Assembly: GCA_947168395.1 (NCBI GenBank)
Contig: CAMVLT010000014.1
Coordinates: 1 to 64,000 of the forward strand
Origin: an uncultured Prevotellaceae bacterium
GTDB taxonomy: Bacteria > Bacteroidota > Bacteroidia > Bacteroidales > Bacteroidaceae
Direction: 5' to 3'
Length of the DNA stretch: 64,000 nt
Positions 1 to 8,043 of this stretch are shown one piece after another (the stretch's first letter is position 1; every line of letters starts with the position of its first letter). The position numbers and the translations under genes are program-made. The notes beneath the pieces are model-generated. The model saw only the letters and a list, made by a program, of their open reading frames with translations, was not told the origin of the DNA and ran no database searches.

Positions 1-928
1 TGTCACTAAGCATTCTGCTAAGGTTCAGCATACGAGCGGATTCCTCAAACTTGCGTGAAAGCGTTGGGTGAAGGGCTAACAAAGAATCTAATTTTGCTTC
101 ATTCTTGTGGTAAACATCCAAACGCTGGTTTGCGAAAGTCCGCATTTGTTCCTCAGTACTGTTTTCGTCAAAAACACCGTTATACTCCATGTTATACATT
201 TTCGCGAAATACTCTTCACTTACTGCGAAGAATTCATTCTGCAAACGGGCGTTCCTGCCCATAAAGAGCAGCTTGTCGTTCTTATCGTCATTCAGGATAA
301 AAATAGTGTCGCCAGGCTCCACACATGGATCCATGAAATGGTGATCTGCGTGAACAAATACCACTTGTGTGTTCTCCACGGGAGCTTTTATCGTGAAGTG
401 TCCATTTGAATTGGTCTGTCCTTTGAGCGTTGAACTTTGTCCAGGTACGAATCCTCCGAACCTTGCTTCAAATGCGAGGCTCTTTCCTTTCGATTCAGGA
501 TAGTCTTTTATCCAACCAATAATTGTAGCGGAATCGCCTTCCTGAAAGCCGTTGTCTATAAACGGCGTTTGGTCTGGCTGCGGATAATAAGATAACGTCC
601 TTGTGGTAATGAGGCTATATGTCTGTTTTTTCTGCTTGCCAATGCTCATCTTGCACTTGCCTCCTTCTTGTTTTCCAATGGTCACGCCGAGCGTCTTGTT
701 GCCATTATTCAACGCAAGAACAACTTTTCCATTCTTCTCGTTTATATTGCCGTACTGCCATATTTTGCAGTCATAGATGGCACAACTTTCTGTGAATCCA
801 ATTTCCCAATCGCCCGTTACCTCATTGCGCCAATAAGTATCTACGATGGATTCGGGAATAGGACTTTGTGCCTGCCCCGCCAATGCGACGATGGCGAGGA
901 GGATGGTGATGATGGTTTGCTTGTTCAT
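1..928 (-). CDS. TlpA-like secreted protein, N-terminal part (runs off window)
   Basis: An open frame of 309 codons starts at ATG 928 and reaches the left edge without a stop. It begins with a signal peptide (MNKQTIITILLAIVALAGQA) that is nearly the same as those of the next two genes, so this is the third member of a tandem family. After the signal peptide comes a beta-rich region of the DUF4369/carboxypeptidase-regulatory type (for example GDTIFILNDDKNDKLLFMG around residues 220-240), as found in front of Bacteroidetes TlpA-type thioredoxin domains. The thioredoxin domain itself would lie outside the window, so redox activity cannot be judged. Only 13 bp separate it from the gene upstream, which suggests co-transcription. 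Exported or periplasmic location is inferred from the signal peptide. Confidence 0.8.
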   Translation of the reverse strand, partial: MNKQTIITILLAIVALAGQAQSPIPESIVDTYWRNEVTGDWEIGFTESCAIYDCKIWQYGNINEKNGKVVLALNNGNKTLGVTIGKQEGGKCKMSIGKQKKQTYSLITTRTLSYYPQPDQTPFIDNGFQEGDSATIIGWIKDYPESKGKSLAFEARFGGFVPGQSSTLKGQTNSNGHFTIKAPVENTQVVFVHADHHFMDPCVEPGDTIFILNDDKNDKLLFMGRNARLQNEFFAVSEEYFAKMYNMEYNGVFDENSTEEQMRTFANQRLDVYHKNEAKLDSLLALHPTLSRKFEESARMLNLSRMLSD

Positions 929-941
929 TGTTCGATTTGGT

Positions 942-1955
942 TTATTTGTTGTTGGGGAAAATCTCTTCGAGCTTCGCTTTCAGTTCTTCTACGCTGTTAG
1001 GCACGGCAATGATGGTGCCGTCGCGGTCAATGAGGATGAGGGCCGAGATACCTATCATGCTATAAAGGTCGAGTGCGCAACCCTTACGTGCAGGGCTGCT
1101 GAGAGTCGTCCACGGGAGTTTTAGCCTGTCGTTACCTCTGAGCCAATATGTGCGGTTCTGTTCGCATGAAACGCTGATGATGCGGAAGCCTTGGCTTTTG
1201 TAAGTTGCATAAAGGTGTTTCATAAAATCGAAGGATGGAGTATAAGGACCACGATGCAATGCCCATAAGTCGAGCAGAACGTACTGGCCAGGCCCCACGA
1301 ATTCCGACAAACGGTGTATGGTACTGTCAGGAGCCTCTGCCTCGAAGTCTATAAACGGCTTGCCTGTAATGTCTTTCTGCTTTAGTTTCGCCAAGTATGC
1401 CCTCCAAGGCCACTCCATAGCGGGGTGGCGGGCGTAGGGTGCATCCTCACGAATGAACTCCTGCATCTCTTCGAGTGTGAAGGAAGGATAATCTGAATAG
1501 AGATAATATGCAGGAATGATATTATTCATGTTTTCACGGATGTTCTGCTGGATGACAGCATTCCTGTCGGTCTTATTATAAATGTCTCGTTCTCTCATCT
1601 GACAGCTGATAAACTTTTTTTGCAGTTCGCTACCTCTTACCTCACCTGTGGCAAGGTTAATGTATGTCGGCGTTTCCTCGGCAATGAAGCGGAGGCTGTT
1701 GTTCACATTGTCATCAATCTGAATAAATGTGTGGCGGCGCACACGACCTGTTACCGTGAACTTCCCATTGCGGATGGGGTATTTCTCACGTACTCCAAGC
1801 GGAGCGCAAGGAAACATTATCAAACTGTCTTGTGTGCTATTCGTCGTGCCTGTGATAATGAAGTCGATGCTATCCTCCACAAGAGGAGACCAGTTTTGTG
1901 CTAGCCCTGCCATTGAGACGAGGGCGAACAGGATGGTAATGATGGTTTTCTTCAT
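942..1955 (-). CDS. TlpA-like thioredoxin-fold protein lacking the CxxC motif
   Basis: This 337-residue secreted protein has a signal peptide at residues 1-20, an N-terminal DUF4369-like region, a helical middle, and a C-terminal TlpA/AhpC-type thioredoxin fold from about residue 197. The active-site segment reads WALHRGPY (231-238). The two cysteines of the usual WxxxCGPC are replaced by R235 and Y238. The usual cis-proline before the LID strand is Ser304 (GISALILID). The fold therefore looks intact but redox-inactive, in contrast to the paralogue at 2314-3786. It may act as a scaffold, a chaperone or a binding partner, but this cannot be told from sequence. It lies between two paralogues on the same strand and is probably co-transcribed with the gene 13 bp downstream. 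Confidence 0.88.
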   Translation of the reverse strand: MKKTIITILFALVSMAGLAQNWSPLVEDSIDFIITGTTNSTQDSLIMFPCAPLGVREKYPIRNGKFTVTGRVRRHTFIQIDDNVNNSLRFIAEETPTYINLATGEVRGSELQKKFISCQMRERDIYNKTDRNAVIQQNIRENMNNIIPAYYLYSDYPSFTLEEMQEFIREDAPYARHPAMEWPWRAYLAKLKQKDITGKPFIDFEAEAPDSTIHRLSEFVGPGQYVLLDLWALHRGPYTPSFDFMKHLYATYKSQGFRIISVSCEQNRTYWLRGNDRLKLPWTTLSSPARKGCALDLYSMIGISALILIDRDGTIIAVPNSVEELKAKLEEIFPNNK

Positions 1956-2032
1956 ATTTGTTTCGTTTTATTGTTATACCTTTATTATATTTTTCGGGAA
2001 AAACTCGTTCAACCTCTTTATGTTACAACTCA

Positions 2033-2211
2033 GATTCTCGAAATCCAACCAAATCTTGTCCGTTTCCTACTTGGATTTCTGAAATCCGACCACACTATTA
2101 TCCTTTCTTGTCTGGATTCCTGAAATCCAATACCATCATGAGTGCCGCCAAGGTCTGATTCCTGAAATCCGAGGTCGCTGGGTCTGTTTCCTGCTCCGAT
2201 TCCTGGAATCC
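2033..2211. repeat. Five 14-bp near-palindromes with 41-bp period
   Basis: Five copies of GATTCCTGAAATCC or close variants start at 2033, 2074, 2115, 2157 and 2198, a period of 41-42 bp. Each copy is an imperfect palindrome (GGATTyCTGrAATCC). The 27-28 bp spacers are partly similar to each other, so this is a degenerate tandem repeat and not a CRISPR array. It fills most of the 358-bp gap between two tlpA-like genes. The rest of that gap (1956-2032 and 2212-2313) shows nothing recognisable. Confidence 0.8.
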
Positions 2212-2313
2212 GGGGTATTGTGGGGCGTTGCTCAGCGGCATCAGCCAGATGGTAGGTAATGACGGGGCGTTGTCCATAAACCATACGGAATTACGAATTG
2301 GGTCATGTCGTTG

Positions 2314-3786
2314 TTATTCTATAGAAACATTGCGGATGACGAAGGCACCCTCGCCGTCGCCTTCCTTGAAGTCGAAGGCTTCGGGAATTGTCTCGAACGG
2401 TTCGAAGGTGAGCGTGAAGTTGCTGTAGCAGAGGTTGCTCAGATAGCCTTCTGTGGTTTCTGTGGCTCTCACTTGAGGATATATGTCTGCGTCGGGAGTG
2501 ATGCCGTTGGCTGATGTCAGTTTGTATTTCTTACCATCTGCTTCAAGATAGGAACCTTTGGCGATGCGGAACCATAAGTTCTTATGACCATAATAGCGGA
2601 AACTGACGGTGGTACCGCTGGCATCAGCATCCACTTGCTGGATGGTAAGTGAGAGGTTGGCAGTGTTGTCTTGCTTGGGACCGTTGATGGCGGAAAGCAA
2701 ACCCATAAACCATCCCATACCATATCCAGCACCCTTCCAGAGAATGTGCTTGTCGGGCGAAATCAAGACATAATAGGGTATGGCTTTCATATCACAATAG
2801 CTATTTTCAATGTCGGCCTTGCCCATTTTGCCGTCATTCCAGTTCTTCCAGGCGATGCTTTTGCTGAAATTATCCTCTTGCCATGCAGAGAGTTTATCCT
2901 GATTGATGCCGATGATTTCCAACTTCCCTTGCGATTGCTCGTAGGCACTTCTCATCTCTGGCTCAGCCATACGGCAGGGGCCGCATCCCAGACTCCAAAA
3001 GTCGAGCAGCACATATCGGTCGGACTGCCCCAGCACCTCAGCAAGATGATGTTTCTGACCCTGCATGTCAATGAGTTCTGCATCGATGGCCTCTTCACCT
3101 ACCTGTAAGATATGCTGCGGATAAACCTGACTGTGTATCAGTGCCAGTTGCTCTTCAAACCCTTTCGGCGCACGGGCGGCGGTGGATGCCTCCAATTCCT
3201 TCAACTGCTCCATATACGGGAAGTCCTTCGTATAGTTTCTTGCCATCATGGCCACTCCTTCTAACTCTTCGAGCGATGCTGCATCTACCGGCAATGAGGG
3301 AAGAACGTCCATCTTCTGTTTCAAATACTTCATATAGACAGGCCTCTCTTCGTCCCACGATGCATTGGCAAGATCGAGTCGCAAAAATTCTGCCAGCGTC
3401 TCATGACCATGTTCCATCATATGGCTGAGTGTCTGCTGTTCGGGCAGTGGACTATCCACCTTCCACAAGGGATAGAGACAGTCCGTACCCGATAAATTTA
3501 CGTCCACATCGGGTTTCAGCCAGATGGTCATCAGGTAATTGGGGCATCCTTCTCCCGCAAGGAATAAATAACTCTTCGTAAGTCCCTCCACGGGAACTGT
3601 CAGGGTGAAGTGTCCGCCAATGATTGTGTCAGATGCCACGCGGACATTTTCAATACTACACTCTGCCACCGTGCTGTCTTCCAACGCGGGTGAATAGCCT
3701 TTGATGGTGGCTGTCTTTTTGGTCTGTGCCTGCCCCGACAATGCAACGAGGGCGAGCAGGATGGTGATGATGTTTTTCTTGTTCAT
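2314..3786 (-). CDS. TlpA-family thiol-disulfide oxidoreductase with C-terminal extension
   Basis: This 490-residue secreted protein has a signal peptide (residues 1-21), a DUF4369-like beta domain (about 25-110), a helical linker, and a TlpA thioredoxin domain from about 227. The domain keeps the full active site WSLGCGPC (264-271, Cys268 and Cys271) and a cis-proline at 337 (AIPYY). This supports a periplasmic or surface disulfide reductase or oxidase. After the thioredoxin domain an extra ~130 residues follow (about 360-490), rich in beta strands and not part of the usual TlpA fold. The gene lies 82 bp downstream of the HlyD-type gene on the same strand and may share its transcript. It has two shorter paralogues downstream. 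Confidence 0.9.
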   Translation of the reverse strand: MNKKNIITILLALVALSGQAQTKKTATIKGYSPALEDSTVAECSIENVRVASDTIIGGHFTLTVPVEGLTKSYLFLAGEGCPNYLMTIWLKPDVDVNLSGTDCLYPLWKVDSPLPEQQTLSHMMEHGHETLAEFLRLDLANASWDEERPVYMKYLKQKMDVLPSLPVDAASLEELEGVAMMARNYTKDFPYMEQLKELEASTAARAPKGFEEQLALIHSQVYPQHILQVGEEAIDAELIDMQGQKHHLAEVLGQSDRYVLLDFWSLGCGPCRMAEPEMRSAYEQSQGKLEIIGINQDKLSAWQEDNFSKSIAWKNWNDGKMGKADIENSYCDMKAIPYYVLISPDKHILWKGAGYGMGWFMGLLSAINGPKQDNTANLSLTIQQVDADASGTTVSFRYYGHKNLWFRIAKGSYLEADGKKYKLTSANGITPDADIYPQVRATETTEGYLSNLCYSNFTLTFEPFETIPEAFDFKEGDGEGAFVIRNVSIE

Positions 3787-3868
3787 ATTTGTTTCTTATT
3801 TGTCGTTACCTTATATTATATATACGCCATTATCGCGGAAATATGACGCTGTGGGGCGTTAAATGTTC

Positions 3869-5143
3869 TTAATCCACTTTCAGTTTCTCCTTTCCTTTGT
3901 ACTTTGTCATGTCGCTGACGATGACCTGCTCGCCAGATTCCAGGCCGCTGACGACCTCGATGTAGTCGTAGTTGCACTCGCCGAGGCGGACTTGGCGGGG
4001 ATGGAGCATGTCGCCGTCGAGGACAAAGAGGGTGTAGTCGCCGGGGCCGCTGTAGAACGAGCCGTTGCGGATGCGGAGCACGTCGTCCTTGATGCTGGTG
4101 ATGACGAACACTTCCGTTCTGAGGCCGGAACGAAGGCGAGGGTGCGACATGTTGTCGGGCACGACGGTGAAGGTGATAGCACCGCTCTGGCTGAGGGGCG
4201 TGACGGTGTTGATGATGCCCGTCAGACGCTCCTTGCCGATGCGGAGGATGACCTGACCACCGACGCGGACACGCTCGCTGTGGCTGTCGGAGATTTCGCA
4301 CTCGGCTTTGAAGTGCGTGAGGTCGCTGACCACGGCAATCTTCTGGCCTGCGCCGATGGTGCTGCCCACCTCGCTGTTGATGTAGGTGAGCGTGGCGCGT
4401 CGTGGCGAGCGTATCTTGGCATCGTCGAGGGTGCGGCGCTTCTCGTCGATGCCCTTCTCGAAGATGTTGTTCTGCAGTTGCTGCATACGGAGGTCGGCCT
4501 GGCGCACGCGCTGCTCGTTCTGATACTGCTGGCGCAGTTGCGAGAGTTGCATCTGGGCGGTTTTTAAGGTCGTCTCGGCCTGACGTACGCGGTCGCGGGT
4601 GCCGCTGCCAAGGCTGTCGAGGTAGAGTTCGTTGCGCAGCTGGGCTTCGAGTTGCGAGAGTTCCATTTCCTTCACCTCAATCTGCATCCGGCGGTCGGAG
4701 AGCTGTGTCTCTACGTTGGCCTTCAGCTGGGCGGTCTGCTGACGGCGTATCTCGCGCTCGTCAAGGGCCTTGGAGTAGTCGGTCTCAGCGGATTGCAAGT
4801 CGAGGCGCAGCAGGGGCGTGCCGACGTCCACGCTGTCGCCGCTGTGGGCATAGACCTCAAGAATCTTCGAGCTGATGGGCGACACGATGATTTCCTCGAA
4901 GGCGGGCACGATGCGCCCCGTGGCCGAGACGCTGACGTCGATGGTGCCGCGGTCCACCTCGGAGATGATGAGTGCCTTGCGGTCGAGGGTCGGAATCATC
5001 TGCGTGCCGAGCCAGGCACCTGCGCCGAGCACCGCTACCGCGATGGTAACGGCCACGGCGATGCGACGGAGTTTGCGCCGACGTTGTTCACTGACTGGAA
5101 TCGCCCTGTCCATGGTCTGATTGTCGTTCTTCATTTCGTTCAT
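3869..5143 (-). CDS. HlyD/MacA-family periplasmic adaptor (efflux membrane fusion protein)
   Basis: This 424-residue protein is a membrane fusion protein that would link an inner-membrane transporter to a TolC-type outer membrane channel. One N-terminal membrane anchor lies at about residues 29-50. A lipoyl/barrel-sandwich half follows (SVSATGRIVPAFEEIIVSP), then a long coiled-coil hairpin rich in Gln and Arg (about 120-230), the second lipoyl half (VGSTIGAGQKIAVVSDL), a beta-barrel domain and a C-terminal membrane-proximal domain. It is the expected partner of the MacB-type ATPase, the FtsX-like permeases and the TolC-type protein at 8-18.7 kb, from which it is now separated by blaI/blaR1 genes. 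Its promoter region (5176-5272) is a near copy of the one in front of the permease operon, which supports co-regulation. Confidence 0.92.
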   Translation of the reverse strand: MNEMKNDNQTMDRAIPVSEQRRRKLRRIAVAVTIAVAVLGAGAWLGTQMIPTLDRKALIISEVDRGTIDVSVSATGRIVPAFEEIIVSPISSKILEVYAHSGDSVDVGTPLLRLDLQSAETDYSKALDEREIRRQQTAQLKANVETQLSDRRMQIEVKEMELSQLEAQLRNELYLDSLGSGTRDRVRQAETTLKTAQMQLSQLRQQYQNEQRVRQADLRMQQLQNNIFEKGIDEKRRTLDDAKIRSPRRATLTYINSEVGSTIGAGQKIAVVSDLTHFKAECEISDSHSERVRVGGQVILRIGKERLTGIINTVTPLSQSGAITFTVVPDNMSHPRLRSGLRTEVFVITSIKDDVLRIRNGSFYSGPGDYTLFVLDGDMLHPRQVRLGECNYDYIEVVSGLESGEQVIVSDMTKYKGKEKLKVD

Positions 5144-5175
5144 GCGCTATAATAAGTAAAACGCAAAAACCAACC

Positions 5176-5272
5176 TACAAAAATGATGCCAAAACACTAA
5201 ACCGCTGATAATCAACAGACATCCCTAATGCAAGTGTCCGAAAGTGGACACTCGACTGTCCATTTCCGGACA
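5176..5272 (-). promoter_or_regulatory. Sigma-54-type promoter with IHF-like site and two TGTCC-N6-GGACA dyads
   Basis: Reading the minus strand toward the HlyD gene, two dyads (TGTCC-N6-GGACA; 5257-5272 and 5234-5251, centres 22 bp apart) are followed by TATCAGCGGTTTA (5198-5210). That fits the IHF consensus WATCAR-N4-TTR. Next comes TTGGCATCATTTTTGTA (5176-5192), which fits the -24/-12 pattern TGGCAyr-N4-TTGC except for T at the last C. No TAnnTTTG box is present. The arrangement and spacing match the region at 18738-18834. The remaining gap up to the blaI operators (5273-5409) shows nothing clear. Confidence 0.75.
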
Positions 5273-5409
5273 TGATGATGCCAAAATGGAGTTTAAACAG
5301 GCCGCACCAAGACCTACTCCAACGTTCTGCTACGCTATGCCCTGCTGCACGTTGTGTACAGGCTGAACAGGCAACCGAAGAAGAAGTGAAGGTTTGATGT
5401 GAGGGTTAA

Positions 5410-5517
5410 TTACTAATAATCTTCTGCCAATTACTAAGAATGAACGTTAAAGATTCGCGCACTTCGTGTTTTTTTCATCTACTAATCATTTCGTTTTCTA
5501 ACTTATTAGTAATTTTG
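5410..5517 (+). promoter_or_regulatory. blaI promoter with TACTAAT/ATTAGTA repeats (likely BlaI operators)
   Basis: Upstream of the BlaI-type gene there are four copies of a short motif: TTACTAATAA (5410-5419), TTACTAAG (5431-5438), TACTAAT (5480-5486) and ATTAGTAATT in inverted orientation (5505-5514). The last overlaps the -7 box TAATTTTG (5510-5517). BlaI/MecI repressors bind short dyads of this kind and repress their own operon, so these are probable autoregulatory operators. Confidence 0.55.
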
Positions 5518-5545
5518 CCCTCACGAATCAAAATAGAAGGACATT

Positions 5546-5929
5546 ATGAAACAACAGACACTGACAAAAGGCGAGATACAGGTGATGAACATCCTGTGGG
5601 ACATGCAGCGAGGAGCCTGTGTAGCCGACATACAGAAGCGATACCCCGAACCGCAACCGGCCTACACCACTATTGCCACCTTCCTAAAGATTATGGAACA
5701 GAAGGGTTTCGTGGAGAAACGCAAGAGCGGCACGGGAAAGACGTTTGTCTATTCGCCTCTGCTGACCCGTGAGCGTTATCGCCGCCTGGTGGTAGACGAC
5801 GTGAAGGACACCTTCTTCGGCGGCTCGGTGAAGTCGCTCGTCTCGTTCTTTGCCGAGGAGGACGAACTGTCGCAGGACGACATCAACGAAATACTGATGA
5901 TGCTAAAGAACCGTAGCCATGCTGACTGA
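5546..5929 (+). CDS. BlaI/MecI/CopY-family transcriptional repressor
   Basis: This 127-residue winged-helix protein has the standard BlaI length. The helix-turn-helix region (LTKGEIQVMNILWDMQRGACV then YTTIATFLKIMEQKGFV) and the C-terminal dimerisation helices are all present. BlaI-type repressors are removed by proteolysis triggered by the BlaR1 sensor, and the next gene encodes such a sensor, starting 11 bp inside this one. In Bacteroidetes such pairs often have no beta-lactamase nearby, and none is seen here, so the inducing signal is unknown. Transcription is divergent from the HlyD gene. Repeated TACTAAT motifs in the promoter suggest autorepression. Confidence 0.93.
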   Translation: MKQQTLTKGEIQVMNILWDMQRGACVADIQKRYPEPQPAYTTIATFLKIMEQKGFVEKRKSGTGKTFVYSPLLTRERYRRLVVDDVKDTFFGGSVKSLVSFFAEEDELSQDDINEILMMLKNRSHAD

Positions 5930-7907
5930 CCTCATATACTACGACCTGAAGGTGGCGGCGCTGATTGCCGTGTTCTACCTATTCTATATGTTGCTGTTAG
6001 CTCGCGAGACCACGCACAAGCTGAACCGCTTCGTGCTGCTCTTAGGCATTGTCCTGTCGGTGATACTACCGCTGTGTATTATTACAATACACGCAAAGAT
6101 GCCTTCACCCCAGCCTCTCTACGATGGGAGAGGGGAGTGGCTGCTGTTGCCATCGGAGTCCCCAACTGAAGGTCTGCCTGTTTCCAACTCTTTCGGAGAG
6201 AGGCTGGGGCTGAGGTTAGAGGAACTTCTCGCCGTCATTCTCTTGATGGGTATGAGCATCCGGCTGCTATATCTTGCCAAAGGTATTATGAAACTGAATA
6301 GGATTATTCGATGCGGTGAAAGGCATACACTGCCCTCGGATACTCACGTCTGTGTGGTCGACGCTCCGATAGCTCCGTTCTCATGGATGCAGACGGTGGT
6401 GCTGTCGCGTGCCGATTGGAAGTCGCAGCCTGATTCTATCCTTGCCCACGAAGAGGCGCATGTGCGCCATCGTCATAGCTACGACGTTGTGGTCGTAGAA
6501 TTGCTTACGGCTCTGCAATGGTTCAATCCCGTGGTGTGGTTCATGCGCCAGGAACTGCGCACCCTCCATGAGTATGAAGCCGACGCATCCGTCCTCTCAC
6601 GCGGCTTCGACGAAAGCCAGTACATCCACTTGCTGATGCAGAAAGCGACGGGCATTCAGGCCTGTGCCCTCGCTAACGGCATCCACACACAGAAAACCAA
6701 AAAGCGAATCTTTATGATGCTCAAACCAAAATCAAACCGCACGACATGGCTCAAGGCCCTCTACATCGTGCCCATAGTGTTAGTCTCATTGGCCATGACC
6801 GCCAGAACCGTCATCGACTACGAGGTAACAGAAGACAACCGCGCTGTGCGCGTGTTCAATGAAAAGACCAACGGCAGGGGAGAAAGCTACCAGATACGCA
6901 CCGCATCTGGCGTGAAGTTCTACAACAACGGCAAGGAGGAAACCATTCCCAGCGACCGTTCCATAGCCCTCGCAGTGAAGAATACCGCCATGCAACTCGA
7001 TGGTGTGAAGTTCGACGAGAACTCGCTCCCCGACCTGCCCGTCTCTGCCCTGCAAGAGATTCACCTCGACCAGACCAGTCCCGACAACTACGTCTGCAAC
7101 CTCGTGACAGCAGAGCCAGTGAAGTACAGTTCAAAGATGAGCGACACGGAGTTTGTCGTCTACGTGAAGCAGCAAAAGGCTGCTGGTCTGACGAACAGTG
7201 CTCTCACTCAGCTCATGCTCAATGAGGGCAGAGGTATCAGTCGCGCCCATATCCTCCATCTCAACAGCGTGTATGGCAGCAAGAAAAGCTATTTGTTTGT
7301 CGTCGACGGCAAGGAAGTGTCAAGCGAAGAGTTCTGCAAATTGTCGCCCGAAGCCATTGCCTCGGCGAAGGTGATGGACGTCGGTCCTGCCAGGAAAGCC
7401 TACGGAGAGAAAGGCAGTCGTGGCGCAACGGTGGTAAAGACAAGACAAGCAGTCTCGGAAGCTCCGCAACAACAGATAGACGGCGTGTTCGACATTGTAG
7501 AGCAAATGCCACAGTTTCCCGGCGGCGATGCGAAGCTGATGGAGTTCATTGCGCGCAACATCAAGTATCCTGCGGCTGCAACGGAATGGGGCGTGATGGG
7601 TCGTGTGATGGTGAAGTTCATCGTCGAGAAAGACGGCAGCGTGAGCAATGCGAAGGTGGCGAAGACAATGGGATTGGACGAACCTTCCGACACGGCTACT
7701 ACTGTTGCGGTCGTCAGCTACGGCAAGGCAGAGCAGGAACACAGCGACGCCAAGGCACAGATGGAAGGGTTCAGGGCCGGCAAACAGGCACTGATAGACG
7801 AGGCTATCCGTGTGGTCAAGGCCATGCCTAAATGGAAACCAGCCATGCAGAACGGGCAAGTGGTTCGCTGCCACTACGTCATCCCTGTAACCTACAGATT
7901 GAATTAA
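5919..7907 (+). CDS. BlaR1-type M56 metallopeptidase fused to a TonB C-terminal domain
   Basis: This 662-residue membrane protein has N-terminal membrane segments (about 8-28, 36-56, 98-118) and a cytoplasmic zinc-peptidase domain with HEEAH (177-181) and a downstream LHEYEAD that supplies the third ligand. Another membrane segment (about 288-305) leads to a large extracytoplasmic part. That part contains a plug-like stretch (VVDGKEVSSEEF) and ends in a TonB C-terminal domain beginning at EQMPQFPGGD (about 527) and ending VIPVTYRLN. It would sense an envelope signal and cleave the BlaI-type repressor encoded just upstream. The TonB domain suggests contact with outer-membrane receptors. A short palindromic element appears to be inserted in frame between the second and third membrane segments (6106-6212). 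Confidence 0.9.
   Translation: MLTDLIYYDLKVAALIAVFYLFYMLLLARETTHKLNRFVLLLGIVLSVILPLCIITIHAKMPSPQPLYDGRGEWLLLPSESPTEGLPVSNSFGERLGLRLEELLAVILLMGMSIRLLYLAKGIMKLNRIIRCGERHTLPSDTHVCVVDAPIAPFSWMQTVVLSRADWKSQPDSILAHEEAHVRHRHSYDVVVVELLTALQWFNPVVWFMRQELRTLHEYEADASVLSRGFDESQYIHLLMQKATGIQACALANGIHTQKTKKRIFMMLKPKSNRTTWLKALYIVPIVLVSLAMTARTVIDYEVTEDNRAVRVFNEKTNGRGESYQIRTASGVKFYNNGKEETIPSDRSIALAVKNTAMQLDGVKFDENSLPDLPVSALQEIHLDQTSPDNYVCNLVTAEPVKYSSKMSDTEFVVYVKQQKAAGLTNSALTQLMLNEGRGISRAHILHLNSVYGSKKSYLFVVDGKEVSSEEFCKLSPEAIASAKVMDVGPARKAYGEKGSRGATVVKTRQAVSEAPQQQIDGVFDIVEQMPQFPGGDAKLMEFIARNIKYPAAATEWGVMGRVMVKFIVEKDGSVSNAKVAKTMGLDEPSDTATTVAVVSYGKAEQEHSDAKAQMEGFRAGKQALIDEAIRVVKAMPKWKPAMQNGQVVRCHYVIPVTYRLN
6106..6212. 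repeat. Inverted-repeat element inside the blaR1-like gene
   Basis: A 13-bp perfect inverted repeat, CCCCAGCCTCTCT (6108-6120) and AGAGAGGCTGGGG (6197-6209), encloses 76 bp within the coding frame. It encodes a Pro/Ser-rich stretch between two membrane segments. It resembles the GC-rich palindromic elements found elsewhere in this window, and may be an in-frame insertion. Confidence 0.5.
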
Positions 7908-7951
7908 ATTCAAACGAGTAGTAAAGTTAGTAAATAGTAGTACCCGGGGCG

Positions 7952-7985
7952 ATTCTGGAGGCCGCAGTGATGCGCCCTCCAGAAT
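7952..7985. terminator. Hairpin between convergent blaR1-like and tolC-like genes
   Basis: ATTCTGGAGG (7952-7961) pairs perfectly with CCTCCAGAAT (7976-7985) across a 14-nt loop. It sits between two convergent genes and could end transcription from either side, although no clear T-run follows. Confidence 0.5.
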
Positions 7986-8043
7986 TCTGCCTGTTCCCAT
8001 ATTCAACTGTTAATCAGAAAGCCGTAAAAACGCAACGCCTTCT

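Noticed and set aside
2033..2211. CRISPR array
   Set aside because: The repeat is 14 bp and degenerate, spacers are similar to each other, and there are no cas genes.
2030..2284. 84-codon minus-strand open frame between tlpA-like genes
   Set aside because: It is a translation of the 41-bp repeat array and has no protein features.
5281..5409. Short frame ending YALLHVVYRLNRQPKKK as a gene tail
   Set aside because: Too short and without a recognisable family. It could be a relic but cannot be supported.
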